Below are positions 1-8,698 of a DNA stretch of 64,000 bases, in pieces. The stretch is taken from positions 2,655,528 through 2,719,527 of the forward strand of contig CP099514.1 in the NCBI GenBank assembly GCA_025809375.1, written 5' to 3'. Numbering within the stretch: position 1 is the stretch's first letter; each line of letters starts with the position of its first letter. Below the pieces are notes generated by a model. It was not told where the DNA came from. It saw nothing but the letters and a program-made list of their open reading frames with translations, and did no database searches. A program made the translations under genes and the position numbers. Origin of the DNA: Bacillus zhangzhouensis. GTDB taxonomy: Bacteria; Bacillota; Bacilli; Bacillales; Bacillaceae.

Positions 1-1022
1 CCCTTTTGCTGTTTCGCCATCTCAATGGCTGGATCTTTTAGCTTTGTGCGCTCTCCATATGTGAGCGTCACTGGATCAAGCTCTAAAATGGCCTTCCCAT
101 TTTTTTTATAAAATCCTTGTCCTGCCTTGCTGCCAATCCAACCTTTTTCGAGCATTCTTTCCATAAACTCAGGCAGCTGAAAAATCTCTTTTTCCTTTCC
201 TTCTACCTGTTCATATACGTTTCGTGCCACATGAGAAAATGTGTCAAGCCCCACTACATCAAGTGTACGGAAGGTCGCACTTTTCGGTCTTCCAATAAGG
301 GGACCTGTGACAGAATCCACTTCTCCGATGGTGTATTTGTTCTCAAGCATTTCACGCACTGTGACAAGAAGCCCATAAGTGCCAATGCGGTTTGCAATAA
401 AGTTCGGTGTGTCTTTTGCTTCAACTACACCTTTGCCGAGTACATCTTCGCCAAACGTTTTCATAAATGACAGGACTTCTGAATCTGTTTCTTGAATAGG
501 AATGATTTCTAAGAGCTTTAAATAACGAGCAGGGTTAAAAAAATGTGTACCTAAAAAGTGGCGTTTAAAATCATCTGATCGGCCTTCAGCCATTTTTTCA
601 ACTGAAATACCGGATGTATTGCTTGATACGATGCTTCCTTCTTTGCGGTGTTCGTCGATGAGAGAGAATACGTGTTGTTTGATGCTGAGCTTTTCAGTGA
701 CGACTTCAATAATCCAGTCAGCATCGTGTAATAAGGAAAGGTGGTCTGTGAGATTTCCCGGTGTGATGTATGATAGGTTTTTTGCTGAAGTAAGAGGTGC
801 TGGTTTTTGCTTTAACAATTTTTTCATCGCTTCTTGACTTAATCGATTCCGAACACTAGGGTGATCAAGCGTTTGCTTTTTCGCCGTTTCTTCCTTTGTC
901 AGTTCATTTGGCACAATATCTAGCAGTGTTACTCGTATCCCGATATTGGCTAGATGTGCAGCAATGCCCGAGCCCATAACACCTGAACCAATGACAGCCG
1001 CCTTGCGAATATGTTTGCCCAT
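1..1022 (-). CDS. fadN: 3-hydroxyacyl-CoA dehydrogenase FadN, 3' part outside window
   Basis: This is the N-terminal part of the multifunctional beta-oxidation enzyme that hydrates enoyl-CoA and oxidises 3-hydroxyacyl-CoA. The visible 340 or so residues start with a Rossmann NAD-binding motif (GSGVMGSGIA, about residues 11-20) and carry the HFFNP motif of 3-hydroxyacyl-CoA dehydrogenases near residue 147. The start ATG follows a TAGGGGGA ribosome binding site. The reading frame is open to the window edge, so the C-terminal half lies beyond base 1. A FadR-type operator sits 20 bp upstream. In B. subtilis fadN heads the fadNAE operon, next to yuzL and yusN as here. Synteny plus motifs make the call firm. 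Confidence 0.93.
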   Translation of the reverse strand, partial: MGKHIRKAAVIGSGVMGSGIAAHLANIGIRVTLLDIVPNELTKEETAKKQTLDHPSVRNRLSQEAMKKLLKQKPAPLTSAKNLSYITPGNLTDHLSLLHDADWIIEVVTEKLSIKQHVFSLIDEHRKEGSIVSSNTSGISVEKMAEGRSDDFKRHFLGTHFFNPARYLKLLEIIPIQETDSEVLSFMKTFGEDVLGKGVVEAKDTPNFIANRIGTYGLLVTVREMLENKYTIGEVDSVTGPLIGRPKSATFRTLDVVGLDTFSHVARNVYEQVEGKEKEIFQLPEFMERMLEKGWIGSKAGQGFYKKNGKAILELDPVTLTYGERTKLKDPAIEMAKQQK

Positions 1023-1042
1023 AATTATCCCCCTAAACATTT

Positions 1043-1060
1043 TGAATGAACAGTCATTCA
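1043..1060 (-). promoter_or_regulatory. FadR operator upstream of fadN
   Basis: The 18-bp site TGAATGAACAGTCATTCA is an inverted repeat (TGAATGA / TCATTCA) that fits the Bacillus FadR consensus TGAATGAMTANTCATTCA almost exactly. It lies just upstream of the fadN start, so long-chain acyl-CoA derepression of fadN is the likely control. The match was seen directly; binding is inferred. Confidence 0.85.
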
Positions 1061-1220
1061 TTTTTTGGCCAAAAAAAAGCAATGCCTCTTTCTTTATCTT
1101 AAAAGATTTTCCGAAACAGTTCAATAGCGGATTTCAAAAATTTACACATTCTCGTGTCCTTATTTTGCGGCGTATGAATTAAAGATGAGAGGGAATTGTA
1201 AGAATGGAGGTGATGTCCAC

Positions 1221-1355
1221 ATGTCTCGTTTGAAGAAAAACCCATCGAAAGCAGGCGTCAGTGCTGCAAGTGTAAAAGGAAACGCAGGTCCATCACAGGA
1301 AGCAAACCTAGGCGGGAAAAAAACCAGTCAAAATCAGCAATATCAAAAGAATTAG
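1221..1355 (+). CDS. yuzL: YuzL-like small basic protein (44 aa)
   Basis: This short reading frame begins MSRLKKNPSKAG and ends KTSQNQQYQKN. It is rich in Lys, Ser, Gly and Asn, with no membrane segment. Its start ATG follows a good ribosome binding site (GGAGGTGAT). It resembles the YuzL family found beside yusN in B. subtilis and close relatives, and the position here between fadN and yusN agrees. Function is unknown. It lies 32 bp ahead of the next coat-type gene in the same direction, so the three genes may be transcribed together, probably in sporulation by analogy with the neighbours. Confidence 0.75.
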   Translation: MSRLKKNPSKAGVSAASVKGNAGPSQEANLGGKKTSQNQQYQKN

Positions 1356-1387
1356 TAAGGAAACAAAATTGTAAGGAGGAACACAAG

Positions 1388-1636
1388 TTGAACAATCAGC
1401 AAATGAATATGCCACCAGAAGTCATTTCAGTGAAGGATTCCTTGTACTTAGAGGATATGCTCAACTGGAACTTGATCGCCATGAAAAAGGCTCATTTTAT
1501 GGCTGAACATTGCCAGGACCAAACATTGAAACAAGAATTAAATCAAGTTGGCCAAATGCATCATCAGCATTATACACAAATTCTTCAGCATTTAGGCAGC
1601 TCAGGGCAAGGCCAGTCTACTGGCTTTATGCAATAG
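1388..1636 (+). CDS. small coat-associated type protein (82 aa)
   Basis: This 82-residue protein starts at TTG behind a strong AAGGAGGA site. It contains a helical middle region (SLYLEDMLNWNLIAMKKAHF) with His and Gln rich stretches (MHHQHYTQILQHLG), which resembles the N-terminal half of ferritin-like or CotF-like spore coat proteins. It ends 10 bp before a CotF-domain gene in the same direction. I infer that the two act together in the spore coat, each covering part of a CotF-like fold. The exact family name is not certain. Confidence 0.7.
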   Translation: MNNQQMNMPPEVISVKDSLYLEDMLNWNLIAMKKAHFMAEHCQDQTLKQELNQVGQMHHQHYTQILQHLGSSGQGQSTGFMQ

Positions 1637-1646
1637 GAGGGAAAAC

Positions 1647-1994
1647 ATGGAACAGCAAAACCAACAAAAAATCGGGAATCCACAAACTCCGGTTCCTACG
1701 ACTACAAACATGAACGATCGTGATTTCGTCACAGATCTCTTGTCGACTGAAAAATATATGACAAGTGGATACAACACAGCGCTCAATGAATTCAGTCATG
1801 AATCTCTTTACCAAGATATTCAGCGAATTGCGCTCGAAACACAGAAAACACAAAGACATTTATATGATGTCATGTTCCGATATGGCTGGTATTCCGTTGA
1901 AGCCGCTGAGCAGCAAAAGCTCCAGCAGGCACACCAGAAATTCCAGCAAACACTGACAGATCAATCTCCGTACGGATCATCACAAATGTCATAA
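1647..1994 (+). CDS. yusN: CotF-domain spore coat protein YusN
   Basis: This 115-residue Gln-rich protein has the CotF-type helix pattern (DRDFVTDLLSTEKYMTSGYN, then a helix ending HLYDVMFRYGWYSVE). CotF-family proteins are spore coat components. The start ATG follows AGGAGGG. Gene order (yuzL, an 82-aa partner, this gene, then convergent yusU) matches the B. subtilis yusN region. A strong hairpin terminator follows the stop codon. Sporulation-specific control is expected for the family, but I could not assign a sigma E or K promoter. Confidence 0.78.
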   Translation: MEQQNQQKIGNPQTPVPTTTNMNDRDFVTDLLSTEKYMTSGYNTALNEFSHESLYQDIQRIALETQKTQRHLYDVMFRYGWYSVEAAEQQKLQQAHQKFQQTLTDQSPYGSSQMS

Positions 1995-2000
1995 AGAAAA

Positions 2001-2028
2001 ACTGCCAGCAGAGTGCTGGCAGTTTTTT
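2001..2028. terminator. bidirectional terminator between yusN and yusU
   Basis: ACTGCCAGCA and TGCTGGCAGT form a perfect 10-bp stem with a 3-nt loop, followed by TTTTTT on the plus strand. On the minus strand the arm is followed by A/T-rich sequence. It overlaps the yusU stop codon and probably serves both convergent genes. Confidence 0.88.
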
Positions 2029-2278
2029 AACGATCTTTATTGACGCGATGAGCTTCGTTCAATTGTTTGATTCGTTGAATCGTGTGTTTAATTTCTTCTT
2101 TTGCTTCTGGATACGTTTCATTAAAATGCTTTGCTAGCGGCGGCATGCTTTTTGCGATATGAGAGTAAATCACCCATTGTTTCACATCGTGTTTCAGTTC
2201 ATCTGTTGATTCACCAAGCAGCAGCTCTGTATATTTATCAAACAAGCCTTCCAGCTTTTCATCTAATTCATTTCCCAT
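2027..2278 (-). CDS. yusU: YusU, DUF2573-type small protein
   Basis: This 83-residue, highly charged, mostly helical protein (MGNELDEKLEGLFDKYTELL) has no signal or membrane segment. It is adjacent to yusV as in B. subtilis, where YusU belongs to the DUF2573 family with unknown function. It lies downstream of yusV but behind a terminator hairpin, so co-transcription would need read-through. The start ATG is preceded by an AAAGGAG site. Confidence 0.8.
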   Translation of the reverse strand: MGNELDEKLEGLFDKYTELLLGESTDELKHDVKQWVIYSHIAKSMPPLAKHFNETYPEAKEEIKHTIQRIKQLNEAHRVNKDR

Positions 2279-2301
2279 TGATATTCCGCTCCTTTTTCAG
2301 A

Positions 2302-2335
2302 AAAAAACCTGACTCTGTGAAACACAGATGTCAGG
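2302..2335 (-). terminator. terminator of yusV
   Basis: Inverted repeat CCTGACTCTGTG / CACAGATGTCAGG (one bulged position) around a short loop. On the minus strand it ends in a run of T residues, directly after the yusV stop codon. Confidence 0.8.
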
Positions 2336-2349
2336 CTTTTGACATACGA

Positions 2350-3180
2350 TTATCTTGCAGCAAGAAATGTTTCAGCTTGCGCTTGCTGCACAATACAGCG
2401 TCCTCTACCGTGCGGAATACATAATGGTGTTCCAAATAAAGGGTCTGTTGTCACTTGGCAATTCATATCAAAGACATTTTTCACAAGATCACAATTAATC
2501 ACTGTTTCCGGTCTGCCTTCTGCATAGATCGACTTGTCTTTAATCGCCACAAGATGATGAGCATATCTGCATGCGAGATTGAGATCATGAAGAACCATCA
2601 CAATCGTGCGCTGCTCTTTCTCATTTAAATCAAACAGCAGGTCTAAAATTTCGATTTGATGCGTCATGTCTAAATATGTCGTCGGCTCATCCAACAAAAT
2701 AATATCGGTCTCTTGGGCCAGCGTCATCGCAATCCATGCACGCTGCCTTTGTCCACCTGATAATGAATCAACAGTACGATCCGCAAGGTCTTCCATCTTT
2801 GTTGATTTCAATGCGCGATTCACTGCTTCTTCATCTTGCTTCGACCACTGCTTCAGCCAATTTTGATAAGGATATCTGCCTTGCTTCACTAACTGATGCA
2901 CGGTTAATCCTTCTGGCGCTTCTGGTCCTTGTGGAAGAATGGCGAGCTGTTTCGCTACTTCCTTTGTTGGTAATTTTGCAATGGAATGACCTTCAAGCAG
3001 AACAGAACCACCCATTGGCTTCATGAGACGGGCCAAAGAGCGAAGTAGCGTGGATTTACCACAACCATTACTGCCAATAAATACTGTGATTTCACCCTTA
3101 GGGATTGATACATTTAGTTCATCTATGATCATTGTTTCTCCGTAGCCTAAGCTTAAACCTTCAGTAGAAATGGCACTCAT
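2350..3180 (-). CDS. yusV: siderophore ABC transporter ATPase YusV
   Basis: This is a FecE/FhuC-type ATP-binding subunit. It has Walker [10 protein letters not shown], signature LSGGQRQR and Walker B IILLDEPT followed by the D-loop. In B. subtilis YusV is an orphan ATPase that powers separately encoded siderophore permeases such as Feu (bacillibactin) and Yfi/Yfh (schizokinen); no permease or binding protein lies next to it here either, which fits. The start is ambiguous: an in-frame TTG nine bases upstream is too close to the AAAGGAG site, so I chose the ATG at 3180. A perfect Fur-type palindrome about 110 bp upstream indicates iron repression. Confidence 0.9.
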   Translation of the reverse strand: MSAISTEGLSLGYGETMIIDELNVSIPKGEITVFIGSNGCGKSTLLRSLARLMKPMGGSVLLEGHSIAKLPTKEVAKQLAILPQGPEAPEGLTVHQLVKQGRYPYQNWLKQWSKQDEEAVNRALKSTKMEDLADRTVDSLSGGQRQRAWIAMTLAQETDIILLDEPTTYLDMTHQIEILDLLFDLNEKEQRTIVMVLHDLNLACRYAHHLVAIKDKSIYAEGRPETVINCDLVKNVFDMNCQVTTDPLFGTPLCIPHGRGRCIVQQAQAETFLAAR

Positions 3181-3288
3181 TCCGCTCAAACGCTCCTTTT
3201 CTCATCCAAATTTTTATCGTACATATCGTCTATGTACAGACGTAAAAAATCATTTATCTCAATTTAGTGTATCAGATTTAAGTGATCT

Positions 3289-3303
3289 TGAAAATCATTT
3301 TCA
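3289..3303 (-). promoter_or_regulatory. Fur box upstream of yusV
   Basis: TGAAAATCATTTTCA is a perfect 7-1-7 palindrome closely matching the Bacillus Fur box TGATAATNATTATCA. It lies between yusW and yusV, upstream of yusV. B. subtilis yusV is a Fur-regulated gene, so iron-dependent repression is the likely role. Confidence 0.85.
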
Positions 3304-3326
3304 ATTAAAAAATGAGAAAGTCTCGT

Positions 3327-3776
3327 TTATTTCTTCCTTTGGAATGTACGTTTGGTCCCATCTTCGAGCTTCAGATTGATCTGAATCCGCTGATAATCAT
3401 CATCTAAATTAAAAGCAGCTAATAGTTCATTTACATACGCTTCATTGATCTTTTCACTAGGAATCGACATATCATTCAGCTTCATCTTCATCTCGCGCAA
3501 GGCTTCTTCCCCTTCATAGCGGACACCATTCATATGATCACGGATGAGCGCTTCCTCTTTGCCTCTTGCCTGACGGTAGATCGCTTCGTATAATTCGTTT
3601 TTCTGTCCATATTGTACATGCAGATGCACATGCTGAAATGGCAGTTCCTTCATTTGAACAGCTGACAGACTTTCTGCTTCCGCTTCATGTGTTTGTTGTA
3701 ACGGTTCAATTGATTGACAGCCAGACAGCATAAAGAGCAGCACTCCTATTCGCCCCGTCTTCTTCCAACACATCAT
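3327..3776 (-). CDS. yusW: YusW-like lipoprotein
   Basis: This 149-residue secreted lipoprotein has a short basic N-terminus, a hydrophobic stretch and the lipobox LSGCQ, so it should be attached to the outer face of the membrane at the cysteine near residue 20. The mature part is charged and contains a KLEDGTKRTF beta-strand motif near its C-terminus. Position next to yusV matches B. subtilis yusW, whose function is unknown. It is transcribed in the same direction as yusV, but the Fur box lies between the two genes, so it probably has separate control. Confidence 0.8.
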   Translation of the reverse strand: MMCWKKTGRIGVLLFMLSGCQSIEPLQQTHEAEAESLSAVQMKELPFQHVHLHVQYGQKNELYEAIYRQARGKEEALIRDHMNGVRYEGEEALREMKMKLNDMSIPSEKINEAYVNELLAAFNLDDDYQRIQINLKLEDGTKRTFQRKK

Positions 3777-3883
3777 GTGTATCCTCCTATTTCACAGCAT
3801 CGCTTTTTATTCTTCTCCAAGCTCCTTTTCGTTATTCAATAAAACATCGCACTATGATAAATTGAAACAAAAAGGAGAATCGG

Positions 3884-4756
3884 ATGATGAAAAGAACAGC
3901 CATTGTAACGGGTGCCAATAGCGGCTTTGGCAAGCTCATCACACTGCGTCTCGCTAAGCGGGGCTATACAGTGATTGCCGGCGTCAGACAAGAAATCAAT
4001 GCAAAAAAGCTCGCTGAAGAAATCGAGCAAGCCTCTTTATCAGGCATGATACATATTGAAGCGCTAGATGTGACCGATACGCAGTCGATTCAAGCATTTC
4101 AGACGAAGCTTCATTCCTATGCACCCATTACCCTGCTTGTGAACAATGCGGGAACAGCCTTTGCTGGTTTTGCAGAGGAGGTTCCTGTCGATACATACCG
4201 CCAGCAATTTGAAGTGAATGTCTTCGGTGTGATGGAAATGACCCAAGCAGTGCTGCCGTTTATGACAAGTGGTGCAAAGATTTTCAATATGAGCAGCATC
4301 AGCGGATTAATGGGAATGCCTGCACTTTCTCCTTATGTATCGTCTAAGTTTGCGCTGGAAGGCTATACAGAAAGCTTGCGGATTGAACTGGCTTCGTTCG
4401 GCATACAGGCGGCCTTGATCGAGCCGGGCTCTTTCCAAACGAATATTTGGAACACCTCGATGAACGAGCAAATGATTCAGCCGGCAGAAGGATCGAAATA
4501 CACAAAACTCTATCAAAAGATGATGGCCTATATCGATACCCAGAAATCCACCTATGGAGACCCTGGTGAAGTGGCGGAGCTTGTTGTTCGATTAGCAGAA
4601 AAGAAGCGGCTGAAACGGCTGAGATATCTTGTTGGGAAAGGCGTACGACTTTCATTCACAGCAAAGCAGCTTCTGCCGTGGAACATGTGGGAACACATCA
4701 TACTACGTACACTCTCTTCAAAAAAAGAAGCACAGAAGAACAGGCGGATATGCTGA
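3884..4756 (+). CDS. yusZ: short-chain dehydrogenase YusZ
   Basis: This 290-residue classical SDR oxidoreductase has the cofactor motif TGANSGFG (residues about 9-16), the NNAG motif, the Ser of MSSISG and the catalytic YVSSK. The substrate is unknown. The start ATG follows AAAGGAG. Its 3' end is built into a strong hairpin that also serves the convergent htrB. In B. subtilis a peptidase gene (yusX/yusY) lies between yusW and yusZ and mrgA follows yusZ; both are absent at these positions here. Confidence 0.88.
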   Translation: MMKRTAIVTGANSGFGKLITLRLAKRGYTVIAGVRQEINAKKLAEEIEQASLSGMIHIEALDVTDTQSIQAFQTKLHSYAPITLLVNNAGTAFAGFAEEVPVDTYRQQFEVNVFGVMEMTQAVLPFMTSGAKIFNMSSISGLMGMPALSPYVSSKFALEGYTESLRIELASFGIQAALIEPGSFQTNIWNTSMNEQMIQPAEGSKYTKLYQKMMAYIDTQKSTYGDPGEVAELVVRLAEKKRLKRLRYLVGKGVRLSFTAKQLLPWNMWEHIILRTLSSKKEAQKNRRIC

Positions 4757-4770
4757 TATCCGCCTGTTCT
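4738..4770. terminator. bidirectional terminator yusZ/htrB
   Basis: A 14-bp perfect stem (GAACAGGCGGATAT / ATATCCGCCTGTTC) with a 4-nt loop, followed by T-rich sequence, overlaps the yusZ stop codon and sits just before the htrB stop codon. Confidence 0.87.
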
Positions 4771-4775
4771 TTCAT

Positions 4776-6182
4776 TTATTCGCTATCTGACTGTCCGAGG
4801 GTAATATCTAAATTTTTGTTCTTTCCTTCACGGATGACAGTCATTGTGGTTTTATCGCCGACTTTTGTTTCTTTGTAAAGAATTTCTTTCAGCTGAGAGC
4901 TGTTCACTACGTCTTTCCCTTTGAACTTGATGATGACATCTCCAGATTTCAAGCCTGCTTTTTGTGCAGGTGAACCTTTTGAAACATCCTTTACGTAAAT
5001 GCCTTTGCCGATTTGTTTATCAAATAAACCGAGCGTATTTTCCTGATACGTCTCAGGCACTTGCTCAAGGTCAATCATTTGTACACCAAGGTATGGACGT
5101 TCAACTTTTCCTTTTTTCAACAGCTCATCTACAATCGGTTTGACATCGTTACTTGGGATCGCAAATCCGAGTGATTCCACACCGCTTTCGCTGATTTTCA
5201 AGCTGTTGATGCCAATGACTTGACCATCTGAATTGATAAGTGGCCCCCCGCTGTTTCCTGGGTTAATCGCTGCATCTGTTTGCAGTACATTCATCTCCAC
5301 CGTACCAGATGACGTATTTGCTTCAACGGTACGATCGAGACCACTAATAATTCCTTCTGTCACAGTACCTGAGAACTGTGCACCGAGCGGATTCCCAATG
5401 GCAATGACTTTATCTCCAGCACGAAGCTTAGAAGAATCACCAAAGCTCGCCACTTTATCAATGCCGTCTGCATTCATTTCAACAACGGCTAAATCTGTCA
5501 TCACATCACTGCCGACAAGCTTTGCGTCTTTTGTTTTACCATCATAAAGGGTGACCTTGATTTTATTGGCACCTTCAACAACGTGGTTATTTGTAATCAT
5601 GTACGCTTTTTTGCCATCTTTTTTGAAGATGACACCAGAGCCTGTTCCAGCTTCAGCTTCTGTTTGATCACCGCTCAGGCCAAACGAATTTTGTGTAGAT
5701 TGATAGTTTGAGACCCCCACAATAGTGGGCTCTAAATCTTGTACCATATCAGCAACATTTGTAGCATTGGTGATTGGTTTTGTCGAGAAATTATCTGAGG
5801 CTGCCGGCTCGCTTGATGCTGTCTGCGTTTGCGTGTTGGCAGCTGTATCCTGTGACTGCGGCAAAAGCGGTGTAATGCCAAGTACAAGACCCCCGCCAAT
5901 AATTCCTCCAAGAATCGGGCTGAGCCATGCTGCCTTCCTCTTTTTCTCCTTTTTCGACGCACGGTCATCCACTATTTGAGGAGATTGATTTGTCACACTC
6001 TCCTGCGTGGCGGATGCTTCGGTTTCATGCTGGTGAAAAACGAGTTCCTTCTCTTTTTCTGGTGCGTCTATTTGTTTCTCATTCTCTTGATGGGTGTCTT
6101 TTTGATGATTCATTTCATTGTCTTGATTCGCGTTTTCTGGATGATTCATCTTATTCTCTTCATCTTCTCTTTTGAAATCCAT
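4776..6182 (-). CDS. htrB: membrane-anchored HtrA-family serine protease HtrB
   Basis: This is an S1C quality-control protease facing the outside of the cell. It has a long, charged, Glu/Gln-rich cytoplasmic tail (about 85 residues), one transmembrane helix (about residues 87-107), a trypsin-like domain with catalytic His200 (NNHVVEG), Asp230 (MTDLAVVEM) and Ser311 (GNSGGPL), and a C-terminal PDZ domain with the YLGVQMI entry. I chose the ATG at 6182, seven bases after AAAGGAGT, rather than the upstream GTG, which overlaps this site. It is divergent from cssRS; in B. subtilis htrB is induced by CssRS on secretion or heat stress. Confidence 0.92.
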   Translation of the reverse strand: MDFKREDEENKMNHPENANQDNEMNHQKDTHQENEKQIDAPEKEKELVFHQHETEASATQESVTNQSPQIVDDRASKKEKKRKAAWLSPILGGIIGGGLVLGITPLLPQSQDTAANTQTQTASSEPAASDNFSTKPITNATNVADMVQDLEPTIVGVSNYQSTQNSFGLSGDQTEAEAGTGSGVIFKKDGKKAYMITNNHVVEGANKIKVTLYDGKTKDAKLVGSDVMTDLAVVEMNADGIDKVASFGDSSKLRAGDKVIAIGNPLGAQFSGTVTEGIISGLDRTVEANTSSGTVEMNVLQTDAAINPGNSGGPLINSDGQVIGINSLKISESGVESLGFAIPSNDVKPIVDELLKKGKVERPYLGVQMIDLEQVPETYQENTLGLFDKQIGKGIYVKDVSKGSPAQKAGLKSGDVIIKFKGKDVVNSSQLKEILYKETKVGDKTTMTVIREGKNKNLDITLGQSDSE

Positions 6183-6424
6183 CGCTTGCACTCCTTTACA
6201 TCATGTTTCATTCATATGTCTAGATAGGACTCAGGTCCTCTTAATGGAAAGTTCATTGAAAAATACTTTATGTCAATATGTCAAATTATATAATACTTAT
6301 TCATAGAAAAAAAGCAAGGTGCGCACATTGATGAAAAGCACCTATTCAACCGCCTTTTTTCTATGCCCTTTTTCCCTTGACCTTATCATAATCAAACATT
6401 ATGGGATAATGATGAGAAGAATAT

Positions 6425-6483
6425 GTGAAATTGTGAAAAAAGCGTGTGATTGTTGACATTCCGCCTTCGTATCCCGTTATAAT
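6425..6483 (+). promoter_or_regulatory. cssR promoter region with tandem GTGAAA repeats
   Basis: TTGACA (6453-6458) and TATAAT (6478-6483) are perfect hexamers but are 19 bp apart, longer than ideal, so the promoter may need an activator. Two GTGAAA repeats 8 bp apart (6425-6430 and 6433-6438) lie just upstream. CssR autoactivation is known in B. subtilis; these repeats being its sites is my inference. The rest of the 325-bp htrB-cssR gap is AT-rich and should also hold the htrB promoter, which I could not place securely. Confidence 0.5.
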
Positions 6484-6507
6484 GACGTTGAGAGGATGTG
6501 GAAAACT

Positions 6508-7185
6508 TTGTCGTACACCATTTATTTAGTTGAAGATGAACAAAACTTAAATGAACTGTTAACCAAATATTTAGAGAGTGAAGATTGGAATGTCTCCTCT
6601 TTTTTAACTGGAGAAGCGGCACGCGAGGTAATGAACAAGCCGCCGCATCTATGGATTTTAGATATCATGCTGCCTGATATAGACGGATACACCCTCATTA
6701 AAGAAATCAAAGCCGCTTCACCTGACGTACCGGTCATTTTCATTTCAGCACGGGATGCAGATATCGATCGTGTCCTCGGCTTAGAACTGGGAAGCAGTGA
6801 TTATATTGCGAAACCGTTTCTTCCGCGTGAACTGATCATTCGGGTACAAAAACTGCTGGAGCTTGTATATAAGAACAGCGATAGCCCGCAGCAGCAAAGC
6901 ATCACACCAGTTTCTTCCTATGTCATCCATGAGAATGTAAGAGAGGTATATGAAGGGGGGAAGCTCATTAACTTAACTTCTAAGGAATTTGACTTGCTGC
7001 TTTTATTTACACATCATCAGGGACATGCTTTTTCTCGTGAAGATATCCTCGTCAAGATTTGGGGACACGATTACTTCGGGACAGATCGTGTGGTCGATGA
7101 CCTTGTCAGACGGCTGCGCAAAAAAATGCCCGACTTAAAGGTCGAGACCATCTATGGATTTGGCTATAGGATGCTTAAAGGATGA
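6508..7185 (+). CDS. cssR: response regulator CssR
   Basis: This OmpR/PhoB-type regulator of the secretion-stress response has a receiver domain with phosphoacceptor Asp52 (LWILDIMLPD) and the conserved Lys in IAKPF, followed by a winged-helix DNA-binding domain (LTSKEFDLLLLF, WGHDYFG, VVDDLVRRLRKK, IYGFGYRML). I chose the TTG at 6508 (protein begins MSYTIYLVEDE, 225 residues) because this gives the usual CssR length and N-terminus; the upstream ATG at 6496 touches the likely ribosome binding site. The gene overlaps cssS by four bases. Confidence 0.92.
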   Translation: MSYTIYLVEDEQNLNELLTKYLESEDWNVSSFLTGEAAREVMNKPPHLWILDIMLPDIDGYTLIKEIKAASPDVPVIFISARDADIDRVLGLELGSSDYIAKPFLPRELIIRVQKLLELVYKNSDSPQQQSITPVSSYVIHENVREVYEGGKLINLTSKEFDLLLLFTHHQGHAFSREDILVKIWGHDYFGTDRVVDDLVRRLRKKMPDLKVETIYGFGYRMLKG

Positions 7186-8513
7186 AGAACAAACCGCTCG
7201 CTTTTCAAATTTGGGTTGTGATCTCTGGCATTTTGCTCACCATTTCCATTGTCCTGATCATTCTATTTTCTAATACATTACGTGACTTCTTCACAAATGA
7301 AATTTATAAAAATATCGAAAATGAACAGCAAGTGCTGACAGAATATCCATTAAACCGAGACGGCTCGCCAAAGTCGACACCGGAAAACCGCTCCGTGCAG
7401 CACATTTTGATTCCGTCAGATGAATTAGATCAAATGGCGCAGTTTTTTCCGCATGCGTTTATTGAGAAAATCCAATCGTTTGTGAAAAAACAAAAAAGCG
7501 CAACGAAACGGTATTCTGAAGAGGTGAACGGCCAGCATATCTTTTTTGTCATCAAAAAGGTATCATCAGGCAATACACCATATATTCTTCTGTCCTATGC
7601 ACCAGATTCTTATCGAGATGACCTGTCCTTTACGCTGTTTAAACAGCTGATCTTTATCTTAGGCACCGTTATTTTATTAAGCTGGATTCCATCGATTTGG
7701 CTTGCTCGCTATTTATCCCGACCAATCGTTGCGTTTGAAAAGCACGTAAAGCGGATTGCACAAGAGGACTGGGACGACCCTGTCATCGTTGACCGGCAAG
7801 ATGAAATCGGCAAGCTTGGTTATACCATTGAAGAAATGAGACAAAAACTCATTCAAAAGGATGAAACAGAACGGACACTTTTGCAGAATATTTCACATGA
7901 CTTAAAGACACCTGTCATGGTCATCCGGGGCTACACGCAGTCCATTAAAGATGGTATTTTTCCTAAGGGAAATCTTGAACAAACGGTGGAAGTCATTGAA
8001 GGTGAAGCGGAAAAGCTTGAGAAGAAAATCAAGGATTTGCTGTACTTAACAAAGCTTGATTATTTATCTAAACAACATCCCGCACATTCTTCCTTCCTAC
8101 TCAGTAATACGATGCTTGAAGTGGTCGACCGAATACGCTGGTCAAAAAATGAATTGCAGTGGAACGTGGACTTAGATGATGAGGCTGCTCTTGAAGGCGA
8201 TCCAGAACAATGGAGCAAATTATTTGAGAATGTACTAGAAAATCAACTTCGCTACGCAAAAAGTAAGATCGATATTCAGATGAAACAGGAAGAGGATCAA
8301 ATTTTCATTGTTATTCGTAATGACGGTCCTCCAATTGAAGAACATATGCTAACCAACCTATACGAACCTTTTAGTAAGGGGAAAAAGGGCGAATTTGGAA
8401 TTGGATTAAGCATTGTCAAAAGAATCCTTTCCATGCATCAAGCGTCCATATCTATTGAAAACGATGATCTAGGTGTACGTTATACAATCATGGTTCCAAA
8501 GAAGAGACTGTAG
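7182..8513 (+). CDS. cssS: sensor histidine kinase CssS
   Basis: This is the membrane sensor partner of CssR. It has two transmembrane helices (about residues 8-30 and 152-173) enclosing a short extracytoplasmic domain of about 120 residues, a HAMP region, the phosphorylated His239 in NISHDLKTP, and an ATPase domain with the N box (ENVLENQLRYA) and G box (GEFGIGLSIVKR). Its start overlaps the cssR stop codon (ATGA), which indicates translational coupling. In B. subtilis it responds to misfolded secreted proteins and controls htrA and htrB. A terminator hairpin follows. Confidence 0.92.
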   Translation: MKNKPLAFQIWVVISGILLTISIVLIILFSNTLRDFFTNEIYKNIENEQQVLTEYPLNRDGSPKSTPENRSVQHILIPSDELDQMAQFFPHAFIEKIQSFVKKQKSATKRYSEEVNGQHIFFVIKKVSSGNTPYILLSYAPDSYRDDLSFTLFKQLIFILGTVILLSWIPSIWLARYLSRPIVAFEKHVKRIAQEDWDDPVIVDRQDEIGKLGYTIEEMRQKLIQKDETERTLLQNISHDLKTPVMVIRGYTQSIKDGIFPKGNLEQTVEVIEGEAEKLEKKIKDLLYLTKLDYLSKQHPAHSSFLLSNTMLEVVDRIRWSKNELQWNVDLDDEAALEGDPEQWSKLFENVLENQLRYAKSKIDIQMKQEEDQIFIVIRNDGPPIEEHMLTNLYEPFSKGKKGEFGIGLSIVKRILSMHQASISIENDDLGVRYTIMVPKKRL

Positions 8514-8536
8514 GTTTTTGACCGCAGTCTTTTTTA
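8504..8536 (+). terminator. terminator after cssS
   Basis: An AGACTG..GG / CC..CAGTCT imperfect stem over the cssS stop codon, followed by TTTTTT. It reaches the stop codon of the convergent small gene. Confidence 0.65.
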
Positions 8537-8698
8537 GATGAATGAATACCCATTGAAATCACGGTATGTGGCTTTGATCTTTTTGCCAGCTTGATACATC
8601 CATTTCTTTTCAATGGTCGTCTCTTTCGGCATTTTGACTTTTTCTACTTGAATCCCTTTTGTTCGCAAGCGTCTAATCATATCATCTATTTCTCTCAT
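8534..8698 (-). CDS. small basic protein, unknown (54 aa)
   Basis: This is a short reading frame (MREIDDMIRRLRTKG, later KKWMYQAGKKIKATYRDFNG) behind an AAAGGATGAT ribosome binding site. It is basic and soluble. Small conserved genes occur at this place between cssS and yuxN in related bacilli, but I cannot name it confidently. The good ribosome binding site, Bacillus-like codon use and placement in an otherwise empty gap support it being real. Confidence 0.65.
   Translation of the reverse strand: MREIDDMIRRLRTKGIQVEKVKMPKETTIEKKWMYQAGKKIKATYRDFNGYSFI

Noticed and set aside
117..837. Plus-strand frames opposite fadN
   Set aside because: They are antisense to the conserved fadN coding frame and lack ribosome binding sites.
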